Below, piece by piece: positions 9,431 to 19,654 of a stretch of 40,805 nucleotides of DNA (the first letter of the stretch is position 1; the number at the start of each line of letters is the position of its first letter). The stretch spans positions 1 through 40,805 of the IMG/VR virus record IMGVR_UViG_3300046002_001048, one strand, 5' to 3'. Source of the DNA: a virus. A model generated the notes under the pieces. It saw nothing but the letters and a program-made list of their open reading frames with translations. It was not told the origin of the DNA and did no database searches. The position numbers were made by a program, and so were the translations under genes.

Positions 9431-10171
9431 ATGGAAACAGGATTCTTCAATAGCTGGAAGAACACAGGCCTACCTGCTAGTGGCTCAACCATCTCTAACC
9501 CTAGCGCAGCTAATGGCAACTTAGGCTTCAAAGGTAACCAAGCAAACCAATCTGTAGTAACAGATCCTTATGCAGTTGATGTGCTCAATATGCCACCAAA
9601 GACTCGCCTTGCTTTGTCTAAATTACTTAAGGATGCAGGCTATCTTAGAACAGCATCTAGCAAATATAACAAGAAGTTAGCAGATGCTTACATCGCTGCG
9701 TCTCAAGATTTTGAGACAGAGAAGGCCCGTACAGGTCGTCCAACACTTACTATCAGCGACTTCCTAGTTGAAAACTATCAGGCACCAACAGGTGCAGGCA
9801 CACCTAACTTACCTAGCCGTAGCATCTACCAGTACACAGAGGCAGATCGCATCAAGATGATTGATGATGTATCTCAGACTCTACGTGGTCAAGGTATTAC
9901 AGACGCTGATAAGTCAGCAAAGTGGTACAAGGACCTTAAGAAGTCTATCGACAATATGATTTCTACAGGAACTGTATCTACCAGCAAGAAGGTTAAGAAC
10001 CCTAAGACTGGTGTACTAGAAGTACAGACTGTCAGCACACCAGGTTTCTCACAGGAGCAGGCTGCAACTGTTGCAGAGCAGGCTATCCGTAAGGCAACAC
10101 CTGAAGATGTAGCACGCAAAGAGCGTGTTGACTTTACTAGTTGGATGTTCAGTTCATTAGGAGGCAAGTAA
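9431..10171 (+). CDS. Putative internal virion protein
   Basis: 246 residues, ATG with GGAG upstream. The first 50 residues are Gly/Asn/Ser-rich (GFFNSWKNTGLPASGSTISN). The middle is helical (RLALSKLLKDAGYLRTASSKYNKKLADAYIAA split over residues 57-90), and the end is FTSWMFSSLGGK. It lies between the giant protein and two further helical proteins of similar style, with stop and next start overlapping (TAATG). No enzyme motif is seen. The role is inferred from position in the head/ejection module. Confidence 0.8.
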   Translation: METGFFNSWKNTGLPASGSTISNPSAANGNLGFKGNQANQSVVTDPYAVDVLNMPPKTRLALSKLLKDAGYLRTASSKYNKKLADAYIAASQDFETEKARTGRPTLTISDFLVENYQAPTGAGTPNLPSRSIYQYTEADRIKMIDDVSQTLRGQGITDADKSAKWYKDLKKSIDNMISTGTVSTSKKVKNPKTGVLEVQTVSTPGFSQEQAATVAEQAIRKATPEDVARKERVDFTSWMFSSLGGK

Positions 10172-11100
10172 TGGCTGATCCAATGGTAAACACAACAACG
10201 CTTGCAGGCATTACTGCTGCATCAGCAAACCCTCCAGTAGCAGAGGCAACCAATGCTGAAGTATCAGCAGGTATCAAGGCTTTAACTAACCTAGGCATTG
10301 GCGAAGCGTTACTTAACGACCCTATCTACGGTGAAGAACTTAGAAAAGTATTTGAGCTTTACAAGAAGAACAAGACTGCTGCAGTTGATGCACTCTTTAA
10401 GACTAAGTTTGGCAAGCTGGATTCAGATGCACGGACTCGCTATGTAACAAAGATTGAGAACAGCGACCTCTACAAAGAGGGTGTTAAGAGCTGGCTTATC
10501 GGTATCAAGAAGCGTCTTAAGCAACAGGGTTCCACCCTTACAGACCAGCAACTTGAGGACTACTACATCAAGGGCATCGATGATGCCACCATTCTTGATG
10601 AGGCATTGTCTACTGGCAAGTTTGAGCCAGGTAAGACTGGTGGCACACAAGGTGACTATTACAACGCACTCTTAAGAACTGCTACAGCAAATGGTATTTC
10701 AACATCATTGCTACCAAAGGTGCTTGGCTTTGAGACTATTGACGAGGTAGTCAGAGAACTACAGACTGGTGCATCTCTTGATGACTTTAGCCAGAAGATT
10801 CGTAACTATGCCAAGGTCGCTATGCCAGACTGGGCTAAGAAGTTAATTGACCAAGGTCAAGATGTAACTGACATTGTCAACCCTTACCGTGCGACTATCG
10901 CAGATGAACTTGAAATTCCTTACAACTCTGTTGATGTCACAGACTCAACAGTTCAGGAGGCTTTGTCTACCAATATGAACCTTGCAGATCTTCGTAAGAA
11001 GCTCCGTCAGGATTCACGCTGGCAGTACACAGACAAGGCTAAAGAATCAGTTTCTAACGCAGCACTTAAAGTCCTTCGTGACTTTGGATTCCAGGGGTAA
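10171..11100 (+). CDS. Putative internal virion protein
   Basis: 309 residues. The ATG at 10171 overlaps the previous stop and has AGGAGG 10 bases upstream; the longer TTG reading from 10141 is less likely. The N-terminal 40 residues are Ala/Thr-rich; the rest is helical. A segment near ASLDDFSQKIRNYAKVA resembles ASPAEFTIKLRETDAYKKRF in the next gene, so the two probably share a repeated helical module. No catalytic motif is visible. It belongs to the late operon, between the giant virion protein and the scaffold. Confidence 0.8.
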   Translation: MADPMVNTTTLAGITAASANPPVAEATNAEVSAGIKALTNLGIGEALLNDPIYGEELRKVFELYKKNKTAAVDALFKTKFGKLDSDARTRYVTKIENSDLYKEGVKSWLIGIKKRLKQQGSTLTDQQLEDYYIKGIDDATILDEALSTGKFEPGKTGGTQGDYYNALLRTATANGISTSLLPKVLGFETIDEVVRELQTGASLDDFSQKIRNYAKVAMPDWAKKLIDQGQDVTDIVNPYRATIADELEIPYNSVDVTDSTVQEALSTNMNLADLRKKLRQDSRWQYTDKAKESVSNAALKVLRDFGFQG

Positions 11101-11103
11101 CAG

Positions 11104-12498
11104 ATGCCAGTCAAAGGATTGACTCAAGCAGAAATTGATGCAGCAACAGCAGCGGTTGTTGCAGCTGGTGGTAAGTCAACAGATCGTGCTAATCGCCTAC
11201 CAGGCGAGACGGCAACTGAGGCTAATGCTCGCATTACTGCTGCCTACAAAAACCAACCAATACCTGAATTAACTAAAGAAGGTAAAGCTGCTGGCGCAAC
11301 GATGGAGTTTGTTCGCACTGGTGCAGGTGGAGTTGGAACTTATAAAGAGATTTATCCAATTGGAACACCAATTCCAACACAGCGCACAACAGAGTATGGA
11401 AATGTTTACGATGCTCAAGGCAAACTTGTTTCTGGAACTGGATTAAAAACAGGAGTACCTGGAACCGCAACAACGCAAGGAACGCCTATAACACCTGCGG
11501 TACCTACAGTATCTGCAACACCTGCAACGACAAATCTTCCTTTTTTTGGAAGTGCTAGTACAGTAAATCTTCCTTTTTCGGGAAAGGCTGAAACATTAAA
11601 CTTAAACACCAATGCACAGATTGCCGCAGAAGCCGCAAATGTTGCAGGTAGGGCTGAGCGTCAATCTGCTTATGACTTATTGTTTCAGCAATTTAATCAA
11701 TATGGACTTGGTGCTTTAGTTACTCCTTTGAGAGACCTAATTACATCAGGTGCATCACCTGCAGAGTTCACAATTAAACTACGTGAAACAGATGCTTACA
11801 AGAAACGCTTTGCTGCTAATGCAGCACGCATTGCTAAGGGTCTTACTGCTATCTCAGAGGCTGAGTACATTGGCCTTGAGGACCAGTATCAGAACATTAT
11901 GCGTAACTACGGACTACCAGCAAGCTACTACACACGTGGTGATATGGGTCGTCAAGAAGGTTTTGAGAAGTTCATCGGCAACGATGTATCTGCGGCAGAA
12001 CTAGAAGACAGAGTTATGACAGCGCAGAACCGCGTTATGAATGCTAACCCAGAGGTCATTGCATCTTTGCGTCAGTTCTACCCAGACATTAGCAATGGTG
12101 ACATCTTGGCTTACACGCTAGATCCTGACAAGGGACTTAGTGAAATCAAGCGCAAGGTAACTGCAGCTGAAATTGGTGGCGGTGCAATGCAAGCAGGACT
12201 AGGTATCACCGGCGCTCGTGCTGAGGAACTAGGCGCAGCAGGTATTACTAAGCAGCAAGCACAGCAAGGTTTCCAGACAGTTGCAGAAGTTGCACCACGT
12301 GGTGGACAACTAGCAGCAATCTATGGTGAATCACCATACACACAGCAAACAGCAGAGCAGGAAGTCTTTGGACTTGCCGGTTCAACAGAGGCTGCAAAAC
12401 AACGTAAGAAACTTGTAGGACTAGAACGTGCAGCGTTTTCTGGTCAGTCAGGTACAGCGCAAGGTGCTCTCGGTAGAGAGCGTGCTGGCAACCTCTAA
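11104..12498 (+). CDS. Putative internal virion protein with conserved helical domain
   Basis: 464 residues, ATG with AGGGG upstream. The first 170 residues are Thr/Pro/Ala-rich and probably disordered, with a near-repeat (LPFFGSASTVN, then LPFSGKAETLN). Residues about 185-330 form a helical domain containing KKRFAANAARIAKGL, SEAEYIGLEDQYQNIMRNYGLP and a segment around VSAAELEDRV. I recall similar segments in uncharacterised structural proteins of other environmental phages. The C-terminus is Gln/Ala/Gly-rich. It is the last gene of the putative ejection set, before a 127-base gap and the scaffold gene. Confidence 0.8.
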   Translation: MPVKGLTQAEIDAATAAVVAAGGKSTDRANRLPGETATEANARITAAYKNQPIPELTKEGKAAGATMEFVRTGAGGVGTYKEIYPIGTPIPTQRTTEYGNVYDAQGKLVSGTGLKTGVPGTATTQGTPITPAVPTVSATPATTNLPFFGSASTVNLPFSGKAETLNLNTNAQIAAEAANVAGRAERQSAYDLLFQQFNQYGLGALVTPLRDLITSGASPAEFTIKLRETDAYKKRFAANAARIAKGLTAISEAEYIGLEDQYQNIMRNYGLPASYYTRGDMGRQEGFEKFIGNDVSAAELEDRVMTAQNRVMNANPEVIASLRQFYPDISNGDILAYTLDPDKGLSEIKRKVTAAEIGGGAMQAGLGITGARAEELGAAGITKQQAQQGFQTVAEVAPRGGQLAAIYGESPYTQQTAEQEVFGLAGSTEAAKQRKKLVGLERAAFSGQSGTAQGALGRERAGNL

Positions 12499-12510
12499 AC
12501 AATAAGCCTG

Positions 12511-12534
12511 CCAACGGGACGACTGGTCCGTTGG
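12511..12534 (+). other. Intergenic hairpin before scaffold gene
   Basis: CCAACGG pairs with CCGTTGG across a short loop, in the 127-base gap between the ejection-type genes and the scaffold/capsid pair. No T-run follows, so it is not an intrinsic terminator. It may be an RNA-processing or stability element separating head-protein from capsid expression. Confidence 0.45.
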
Positions 12535-12625
12535 AGAGATAACAAAACCAGAAGTAGGAGCCACGATAGATCCCCCAATCTAACGTGAGGCCTACGCAAT
12601 CAAACCAATGATAGGGAGAAGGACT

Positions 12626-13093
12626 ATGTCCAATTACGACTACGAGGATGATGACGATTTCGATACGGAATCTTCAAGTAATGACCTTGTAAAACAACTA
12701 CGCAAAGCAGCTAAGCAAAAGGACAAAGAACTGGCAGAACTTCGTTCGCAGTTTGAAGGACTTAGCAAGGCTCAACGTGAAAGATCAATCAAGGATGCCC
12801 TCGAACGTCGCGGGGTAAATCAGAAGATCGCTTCATTTATCCCACAGGACATTGACCCAACTGAGGAGTCTGTGTCTAAGTGGCTTGAGGATTATGCCGA
12901 TGTATTCGGTATAGACCTTGGCCAAAACCAGAGTACGAATGTAGACCCAGCAGATATTGCTGCATACAAGAAGATGACAGGAACAGCAGATGCTGCTTCT
13001 TCACCTGAACGTGGCGCAGACGTGATGTCCCGCCTAATGAATGCAAACAGCAAAGAAGAACTGGACGACATCATTCGCCAATCTGGTCTTTAA
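12626..13093 (+). CDS. Capsid scaffolding protein
   Basis: 155 residues, located 29 bases before the major capsid gene, the classical place for a scaffold. The start at 12626 has GGGAGAAGG upstream; the ATG at 12608 does not. The N-terminus is very acidic (DYEDDDDFD), followed by a charged coiled coil (VKQLRKAAKQKDKELAELRS), then ALERRGVNQKIASFIP with DIDPTEE and a helical C-terminus that would contact coat protein. This layout matches scaffolding proteins of other actinophages. It acts inside the prohead and is lost or cleaved before DNA packaging. Not proven by motif, but context and architecture agree. Confidence 0.82.
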   Translation: MSNYDYEDDDDFDTESSSNDLVKQLRKAAKQKDKELAELRSQFEGLSKAQRERSIKDALERRGVNQKIASFIPQDIDPTEESVSKWLEDYADVFGIDLGQNQSTNVDPADIAAYKKMTGTADAASSPERGADVMSRLMNANSKEELDDIIRQSGL

Positions 13094-13122
13094 CCCAACC
13101 CATAATCGAAAGGTAAAGCCAA

Positions 13123-14061
13123 ATGGCAATTCCAGCAGGTAATTTAACTGGTACCTCCGATATCTCAGCACTCGTAAAGACAGCGTACGATCAATATGTT
13201 CGTATGGCTCTCCGTAGCATTCCAGTAATGCGTGCGATTGCAGATGTCAAGCCAGTACAGCAGGCTATGCCTGGTTCATCAGTTGTGTTCTCTATCTACT
13301 CAGATCTAGCTCAGGCTACATCTACACTGACAGAAACATCAGATGTATCAAGCATTGCTCTAGGTAACCCAAACCAGGTTACAGTAACATTGAACGAATA
13401 CGGTTCAGCAGTTACAACAACAAAGAAGTTAAACCTAACTTCATTCAACGATGTAGACTCAGCACTTGCTGACATCATCGCTTACAACTCAGCAGACTCT
13501 ATTGATGCTGTAGTTGCTTCAGTACTTACTTCAGGATCAAACGTGATCTACGCAGGTACTTCAGGTGCAACAACAACTAACACAATTACAGCAACAGACG
13601 TTATGTCAGTTGTTGCAATCCGTGAGGCTGTTACATCACTTCGTACTAACAAGGCTGTTCCACGCATCAACGATCTATACGCTGCATACCTACACCCACG
13701 TCAGGCTGCAGACCTACGCGCTGAGTCAGGCACTGGTGGATTCCAGGCATTGACACAGTACGTAGACCGTACACCATTCGTTGCTGGCGCAGTAGGAGTA
13801 ATCGAAGGTGCATTCGTTATCGAAACACCTCGTGTTCCTTTCGCAGCTAACACACAGTCACCAGCTGTTAACGTCTACAAGGCAGTTATTGCCGGACGTG
13901 AAGCATTGGCAGAAGCACAAGGACAGGACATCTCTACCGTTATCGGACCAGAGATCGATGCTCTACGTCGTTTCCGCACAATCGGTTGGTACTATATGGG
14001 CGGCTTTGCACGTCTACGTGAAGCAGCTCTATATCGTATCGAGTCAGCTTCTTCATACTAA
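13123..14061 (+). CDS. Major capsid protein
   Basis: 312 residues, immediately after the scaffold gene. The sequence is typical of the HK97-fold coat class related to the N4 gp56 group: an N-terminal helix (LVKTAYDQYVRMALRSIPVMR), a beta-rich part with VTLNEYGSAVTTTKKLN, and the spine helix region DVDSALADIIAYNSADSIDAVV. Codon choice is even and C-ending, as expected for the most expressed gene. An in-frame ATG is preceded by GAAAGG. It assembles the icosahedral shell. A strong GNRA-capped hairpin follows the gene. Confidence 0.92.
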   Translation: MAIPAGNLTGTSDISALVKTAYDQYVRMALRSIPVMRAIADVKPVQQAMPGSSVVFSIYSDLAQATSTLTETSDVSSIALGNPNQVTVTLNEYGSAVTTTKKLNLTSFNDVDSALADIIAYNSADSIDAVVASVLTSGSNVIYAGTSGATTTNTITATDVMSVVAIREAVTSLRTNKAVPRINDLYAAYLHPRQAADLRAESGTGGFQALTQYVDRTPFVAGAVGVIEGAFVIETPRVPFAANTQSPAVNVYKAVIAGREALAEAQGQDISTVIGPEIDALRRFRTIGWYYMGGFARLREAALYRIESASSY

Positions 14062-14078
14062 TTCAAGTAATTGGTTGA

Positions 14079-14108
14079 CTGCAGTGCAGGGGAAACCCTG
14101 CATTGTGG
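14079..14108 (+). other. GAAA-capped hairpin downstream of capsid gene
   Basis: A stem of about 13 pairs (GCAGGG with CCCTGC at the top, extended by further pairs with a few G-T wobbles) closed by a GAAA tetraloop at 14092-14095. It lies in the gap between the capsid gene and the next start and has no T-run. A stable intercistronic hairpin there could protect capsid mRNA from 3' exonucleases or mark a processing site, raising capsid levels over downstream genes. Confidence 0.65.
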
Positions 14109-14128
14109 TAAGCCCATTAAGGAGAGCA

Positions 14129-14452
14129 ATGCCATATCAATTAAGAACACCTTGGCAAAATGAAACCTGGTGCGACAGCACCTATTTCAATATGTACGCA
14201 CGCCTTGCAGGGCGACCACTTCAAGGTGGTTCCTACACAGGTGCAATCCCGTCATTTATGACAGACGTTGCACGTGGTGTTACATTGCTAGTTAATGGAA
14301 CTGTTGTTACTGAAAGCAGAACTCCATACCAAGATGACTTGGCTAACGCCACAACCTACTACCTTGGTGGTCACGAGTACACGCTCGATGATGCAGAGGC
14401 ACAGGTTCTTATTGACGCTGGTTACAGCGAGTATCTGACACCGGTGGTCTAA
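14129..14452 (+). CDS. Small structural protein after capsid
   Basis: 107 residues, ATG with AAGGAG five bases upstream. Beta-rich, with TDVARGVTLLVNGTVV in the middle and YYLGGHEYTLDDAEAQVLIDAGY near the end, which looks like a small folded domain. Its place right after the coat gene suggests a head-completion, decoration or connector role; no family is recognised. The longer frame running back into the capsid gene is an out-of-frame shadow. Confidence 0.78.
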   Translation: MPYQLRTPWQNETWCDSTYFNMYARLAGRPLQGGSYTGAIPSFMTDVARGVTLLVNGTVVTESRTPYQDDLANATTYYLGGHEYTLDDAEAQVLIDAGYSEYLTPVV

Positions 14453-14721
14453 TGGCTAAACATAGAGAAGATCACCCAGAAGATGTAGATGGTTGCTTTG
14501 GTTGCAAGGTAATCGGACTACAGCTAGACCCAGGTGTGACCAAGAGCAATGGCGTACCAACTGCCAAGCAACACGATAAAGAGTTGAATTCTTACTACAG
14601 CGCAGTCAAGCAAGGTATCGAACCTCGTTCGACCAAGCAGCACGATATTGATGCAGCAGTAAGAATCAGCAATGAATCAGGTAAAGCATTTGATGGCGTA
14701 AGTCTAACACTTAAAAACTAG
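14452..14721 (+). CDS. Conserved small phage protein with CxxC
   Basis: 89 residues, start overlapping the previous stop (TAATG). One CFGC motif at residues 15-18 and a repeated segment (TAKQHDKELNSYYSAVKQG and TKQHDIDAAVRISNE), where K-Q-H-D occurs twice. Hydrophilic, no membrane segment. It sits in the post-capsid cluster of small proteins; the function is unknown. Confidence 0.72.
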   Translation: MAKHREDHPEDVDGCFGCKVIGLQLDPGVTKSNGVPTAKQHDKELNSYYSAVKQGIEPRSTKQHDIDAAVRISNESGKAFDGVSLTLKN

Positions 14722-14731
14722 GGAGAATAAA

Positions 14732-14899
14732 ATGAAAGATATGGAAGAAGCATACTCTAAAGAAAACGGCAAAGAGTTTGAGTACGTCAAGAGCGTTGAT
14801 GAGGTAGATCCATACCCACTAGCTGACAAGCAGTTTGCATCTAACCGCAAGTATATGACATACGAATCAATCTCAACAGGTGTCGGAGGTAAGAAGTAA
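14732..14899 (+). CDS. Hypothetical 55-residue protein
   Basis: ATG with GGGAGA upstream. The 55-residue product has an acidic N-terminal half (DMEEAYSKENGKEFEYVKS) and a short DPYPLADKQFASNRKY segment, ending in GGKK. The stop overlaps the next start as TAATG. No family is recognised. Confidence 0.7.
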   Translation: MKDMEEAYSKENGKEFEYVKSVDEVDPYPLADKQFASNRKYMTYESISTGVGGKK

Positions 14900-15018
14900 T
14901 GCCAAAGGTAGGAAAAAAAGAATTCCCATATACCGCTAAGGGCGAGAAGATGGCCAAGATGGAAGCCAAGAAGACTGGCAAAAAGATGGTCACAAAGAAG
15001 ATGGGCAAGAAGAAGTAA
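14899..15018 (+). CDS. Lysine-rich 39-residue protein
   Basis: Starts at the ATG overlapping the previous stop and ends with TAATG into the next gene, so translation is coupled on both sides. Eighteen of 39 residues are Lys, with several Met, e.g. GEKMAKMEAKKTGKKM and the end MGKKK. No family is recognised. The composition suggests binding to DNA or to other polyanions. Confidence 0.72.
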   Translation: MPKVGKKEFPYTAKGEKMAKMEAKKTGKKMVTKKMGKKK

Positions 15019-15188
15019 TGAAGAAGACCAAAGAAGCTAAGGTGATGGGCGAGTTCAAAAGAGGAACTCTTCACTCTGGCAAAGGTGGTCCAGTAGTTAA
15101 GTCTCGCAAGCAGGCTGTAGCGATTGCGCTATCAGAGGCTGGCAAGGCTAAGCCTAAGATGAAAGCCAAGAAGAAGAGTGGCAAGTAA
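15018..15188 (+). CDS. DUF6496-like small basic protein
   Basis: 56 residues, start overlapping the previous stop. The core GEFKRGTLHSGKGGPVVKSR followed by KQAVAIALSEAGK matches the DUF6496 pattern (gel/kh-x-G-x-LxSG then s-r-kQAiAIALSEA) found in phages and bacteria; biochemical role unknown. It ends in a Lys-rich tail (MKAKKKSGK). The next gene starts 11 bases before its stop. Confidence 0.78.
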   Translation: MKKTKEAKVMGEFKRGTLHSGKGGPVVKSRKQAVAIALSEAGKAKPKMKAKKKSGK

Positions 15189-15444
15189 GAAAGATCCACG
15201 CCTAGAGCGTGCAGGTGTCGAAGGCTTTAACAAGCCTAAGCGCACACCGTCACACCCAACCAAGTCTCACGTTGTAGTAGCCAAAGAAGGCGACAAGGTA
15301 AAGACTATTCGCTTTGGTCAACAAGGCGTAACAGGCGATAAGAAGCCAACAGCAAGACAAGCATCCTTTAAGGCTCGTCACGCTAAGAACATTGCTAAAG
15401 GCAAGATGTCTGCAGCGTACTGGGCGAATAAGGAGAAGTGGTGA
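15178..15444 (+). CDS. Conserved phage protein, RFGQQGV/YWANKEKW type
   Basis: 88 residues from the GTG at 15178, inside the end of the preceding gene. It contains KTIRFGQQGVTGDKKPTARQ and SFKARHAKNIAKGK followed by MSAAYWANKEKW, a pattern I recall from small uncharacterised proteins of many environmental phages. Strongly basic, no Cys. Located in the post-capsid cluster of basic proteins; the function is unknown. Confidence 0.78.
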   Translation: MASKKDPRLERAGVEGFNKPKRTPSHPTKSHVVVAKEGDKVKTIRFGQQGVTGDKKPTARQASFKARHAKNIAKGKMSAAYWANKEKW

Positions 15445-15605
15445 AGAAGAAGACAGCATTCTGGGATACAAAGAATCCTAAAGAAAAGTCAAAGACATTA
15501 ACGCCAGCGCAGAAAGCATCAGCGAAGGCAAAGGCTAAGGCAGCAGGTAGGCCTTATCCAAATTTAATAGATAACGCAGCAGCGTCTCGTAAAAAGAAGA
15601 AGTGA
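15441..15605 (+). CDS. Small basic conserved phage protein
   Basis: 54 residues. GTG start overlaps the preceding stop (GTGA) and has AAGGAG upstream. The sequence has FWDTKNPKEKSKTLTPAQKA, a Lys/Ala helix and AAGRPYPNLIDNAAASRKK at the end; similar small proteins accompany the preceding family in other phages, from memory. Function unknown. Confidence 0.75.
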   Translation: MKKKTAFWDTKNPKEKSKTLTPAQKASAKAKAKAAGRPYPNLIDNAAASRKKKK

Positions 15606-15614
15606 GGTAGATAG

Positions 15615-15910
15615 GTGCCAACAGGAAATCCAGGTTCAACCCTAGTAGCAGAACTCAACAGGCTCGCCAATGGCGGCACCTATCCACCAATCAATACATA
15701 TGTAGATGAGGCTTTAGCTGCAAAGAACTGGGCAGCAGCACGAGGTGTGTCAACAGGTCACACAGATACGGTAGGTATCCTCAATGACATTGCAGGTGTT
15801 GGCAACGATCCGGCGGATCATCTTGATTTTACTGGCGTATGTAACCGCATCGCTGGTACTACTCGCCTTACTGCAAACGCAGCACTCCAAAGCATTGATG
15901 AAGGTGCTTG

Positions 15911-15911
<1 letters not shown>
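15615..15911 (+). CDS. Hypothetical structural-module protein
   Basis: 98 residues, GTG start, ribosome site GTGAGG weak. It has YPPINTYVDEALAAKNWAAAR and GHTDTVGILNDIAGV, which look like a compact helical domain with few charged residues. It precedes the fibre-adaptor-like gene with a one-base overlap (TGATG). Probably a structural or assembly factor; the family is not recognised. Confidence 0.72.
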
Positions 15912-17693
<1,782 letters not shown>

Positions 17694-17697
<4 letters not shown>

Positions 17698-18755
17698 AAA
17701 TAGCAATCTATACGATTTCAAAGAATGAGGAAAAGCACGTTGAACGCTGGTACAACTCCACCAAGGAAGCTGATTACCACGTCATCGCAGACACAGGATC
17801 AACAGACAGAACCGTTGAGATTGCTAGAGGTCTTGGCATCACGGTTGTCCCGATCCATATTTTCCCATTTAGATTTGATGACGCGAGGAACGCATCGCTT
17901 GCCGTAGTTCCTAAAGATGCTGATTACTGTATCGCACTAGATATGGATGAGGTGCTTACACCTGGTTGGCGCAAGCCAGTTGAGGAAGCGTTTGCTAGAG
18001 GAATAGATCGTCTGCACTACAGACGTATCGAAGCCTTTAATCCAGATGGATCAGTTGCCTCAGAGTTCAATGGCTTTAAGGTGCATAGGCGAGAAGGAAT
18101 ACGCTGGCACTATCCGATTCACGAAGTACCGCAGTGGTACCACGAGCGTGAAGAAGTCAAAGAGTTTGTTACAGGCTTTGAAACTCACCACTTGCAGGAT
18201 AAAGAAAAGTCCCGTGGTCAGTACCTGCCAATGCTAGAGATGGCAGTTAAAGAAAACCCTGATGCTAGAAACTTGTACTACTTAGGTAGAGAACAGTCTT
18301 ACCACCAGCAGTATGACAAGTCAGCTGAATCGCTGAAGAAGTATTTAGAGTTAAGTATCTTTCCAGAAGAAAGATCTGCAGCCTGTCGCATCTTGGCTAA
18401 GGCTGAACCAGATGAAGCTGAAGAGTGGTTACTCAAAGGCACAGAAGAGTTTGCAAGCAGGGAGTCAATCCTTGCGTTAGCAAACTATTACTACACCAAG
18501 GCTATGTGGGATGAATGCCTGCTAGTTGCTGAGAAAGCACTGTTGTTTACTGAGAAGCCTTCACAGTTTCTAGCAGAGTCTTGGGCGTGGGGACATATGG
18601 GTTATGACCTAGCAGCGATTAGTTGCTGGCAATTAGGCCGATGGAAGATGGCATACAAGTACGGTAAAGAAGCACTAAAGATAAGTCCAAATGATGAGCG
18701 ACTGGCAAAGAACCTTGCGTTCTATAAGGAGAAAATGAATGGCAACTCTAAATGA
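17694..18755 (+). CDS. GT2-family glycosyltransferase with TPR-like C-terminus
   Basis: 353 residues, TTG start overlapping the preceding stop, AGAGG ribosome site upstream. N-terminal GT-A fold: ISKNEEKHVERW at 8-19, DTGSTDRT at 33-40 and the metal-binding ALDMDEVL at 81-88; further HEVPQWYHE and FETHHLQDK as in this subgroup. Residues about 190-350 are helical repeats of TPR type (NLYYLGREQSYHQQYDKSAE; ALKISPNDERLAKNL). TPR modules often bind the protein acceptor. Together with the GT25 gene it forms a two-enzyme cassette behind the collagen-like fibre, so sequential O-glycan building on the fibre is plausible but unproven. Confidence 0.88.
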
Positions 18756-19635
18756 TCTGATAGGTGAAGTTAGATCTTCACTTGCAGGTTTCACCCTGCG
18801 TCAAGATCGTATTTCGTATCTGACCAGTGCTTTGACTACAACAAGCACATCTATTCCTATCGGCTCATCTAACAACTTGGCTAAGGGCATCATCGAAATC
18901 GATGACGAGCTTATCTGGGTTGATAACTTTACCAAAGAGAACAACACAATGAATGCCGCTCCAGGCTTTGGACGTGGCTACCAAGGTACATCTCCTGCAC
19001 CACACGCTGTTAACTCTCAGGTTATTCTAACCCCGTCATACCCACGCACCAACATCAAGCAGGCTATCAACGACACAATCAACTCTGTCTATCCTAAGTT
19101 GTGGGCTGTCTACTCATACACGTTTACTTTTAACGCAAGCCAAGTTACATATGCTTTGCCAGATGATGTACAGAATGTTCTGTATATGTCTTGGCAGACA
19201 ACAGGTTCTAGCCGTGAGTGGCTACCAATCAAGAAGTGGCGTGCAGACCTTATGGCTAACGTTGCTACATTTAACACACAAAAGACTATTAACATCTACG
19301 AGAACGTACAGCCTGGTAGAACTATTCAGGTTTGGTATGCAGCAACACCGCAGACAATGACATCTGGAACAGATGACTTCAGCGCAGTAACAGGATTACC
19401 TGAGTCTTGCCGAGATGTAGTTGTCTATGGAGCCGCCTATCGTCTGCTCTCATTTGTGGATCCTGGTCGTATCAACTTGACTAGCGCTGAATCTGACCTT
19501 GCCGATAGCAAGGTTCCAGGGGCAGCTGGTTCTACAAACTCCAGATACATCTATGCGCTGTATCAACAGCGCTTGCAGGATGAGTCACTCAAGCTATCTG
19601 ACAAGTTCCCAATTCGCGTTCACTTCACCCGTTAA
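18739..19635 (+). CDS. Head-tail adaptor-like structural protein
   Basis: 298 residues, ATG with AAGGAG upstream, overlapping the glycosyltransferase end by 17 bases. Residues about 25-100 form a beta domain (IIEIDDELIWV, FGRGYQGTSPAPHAV). The rest, beginning PRTNIKQAINDTINSVYPKL and including ALPDDVQNVLYMSWQ and VVYGAAYRLLSF, resembles head-tail adaptor proteins of short-tailed phages. Similar domain pieces occur in the next gene. It probably docks the tail below the portal. The call is from resemblance and context. Confidence 0.72.
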   Translation: MATLNDLIGEVRSSLAGFTLRQDRISYLTSALTTTSTSIPIGSSNNLAKGIIEIDDELIWVDNFTKENNTMNAAPGFGRGYQGTSPAPHAVNSQVILTPSYPRTNIKQAINDTINSVYPKLWAVYSYTFTFNASQVTYALPDDVQNVLYMSWQTTGSSREWLPIKKWRADLMANVATFNTQKTINIYENVQPGRTIQVWYAATPQTMTSGTDDFSAVTGLPESCRDVVVYGAAYRLLSFVDPGRINLTSAESDLADSKVPGAAGSTNSRYIYALYQQRLQDESLKLSDKFPIRVHFTR

Positions 19636-19654
19636 AGAAAAGGCAGCATAAACA

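Noticed and set aside
13808-14128. Upstream extension of the small post-capsid gene into the capsid gene
   Set aside because: His/Gln/Leu-rich out-of-frame shadow; the ATG at 14129 has a strong ribosome site.
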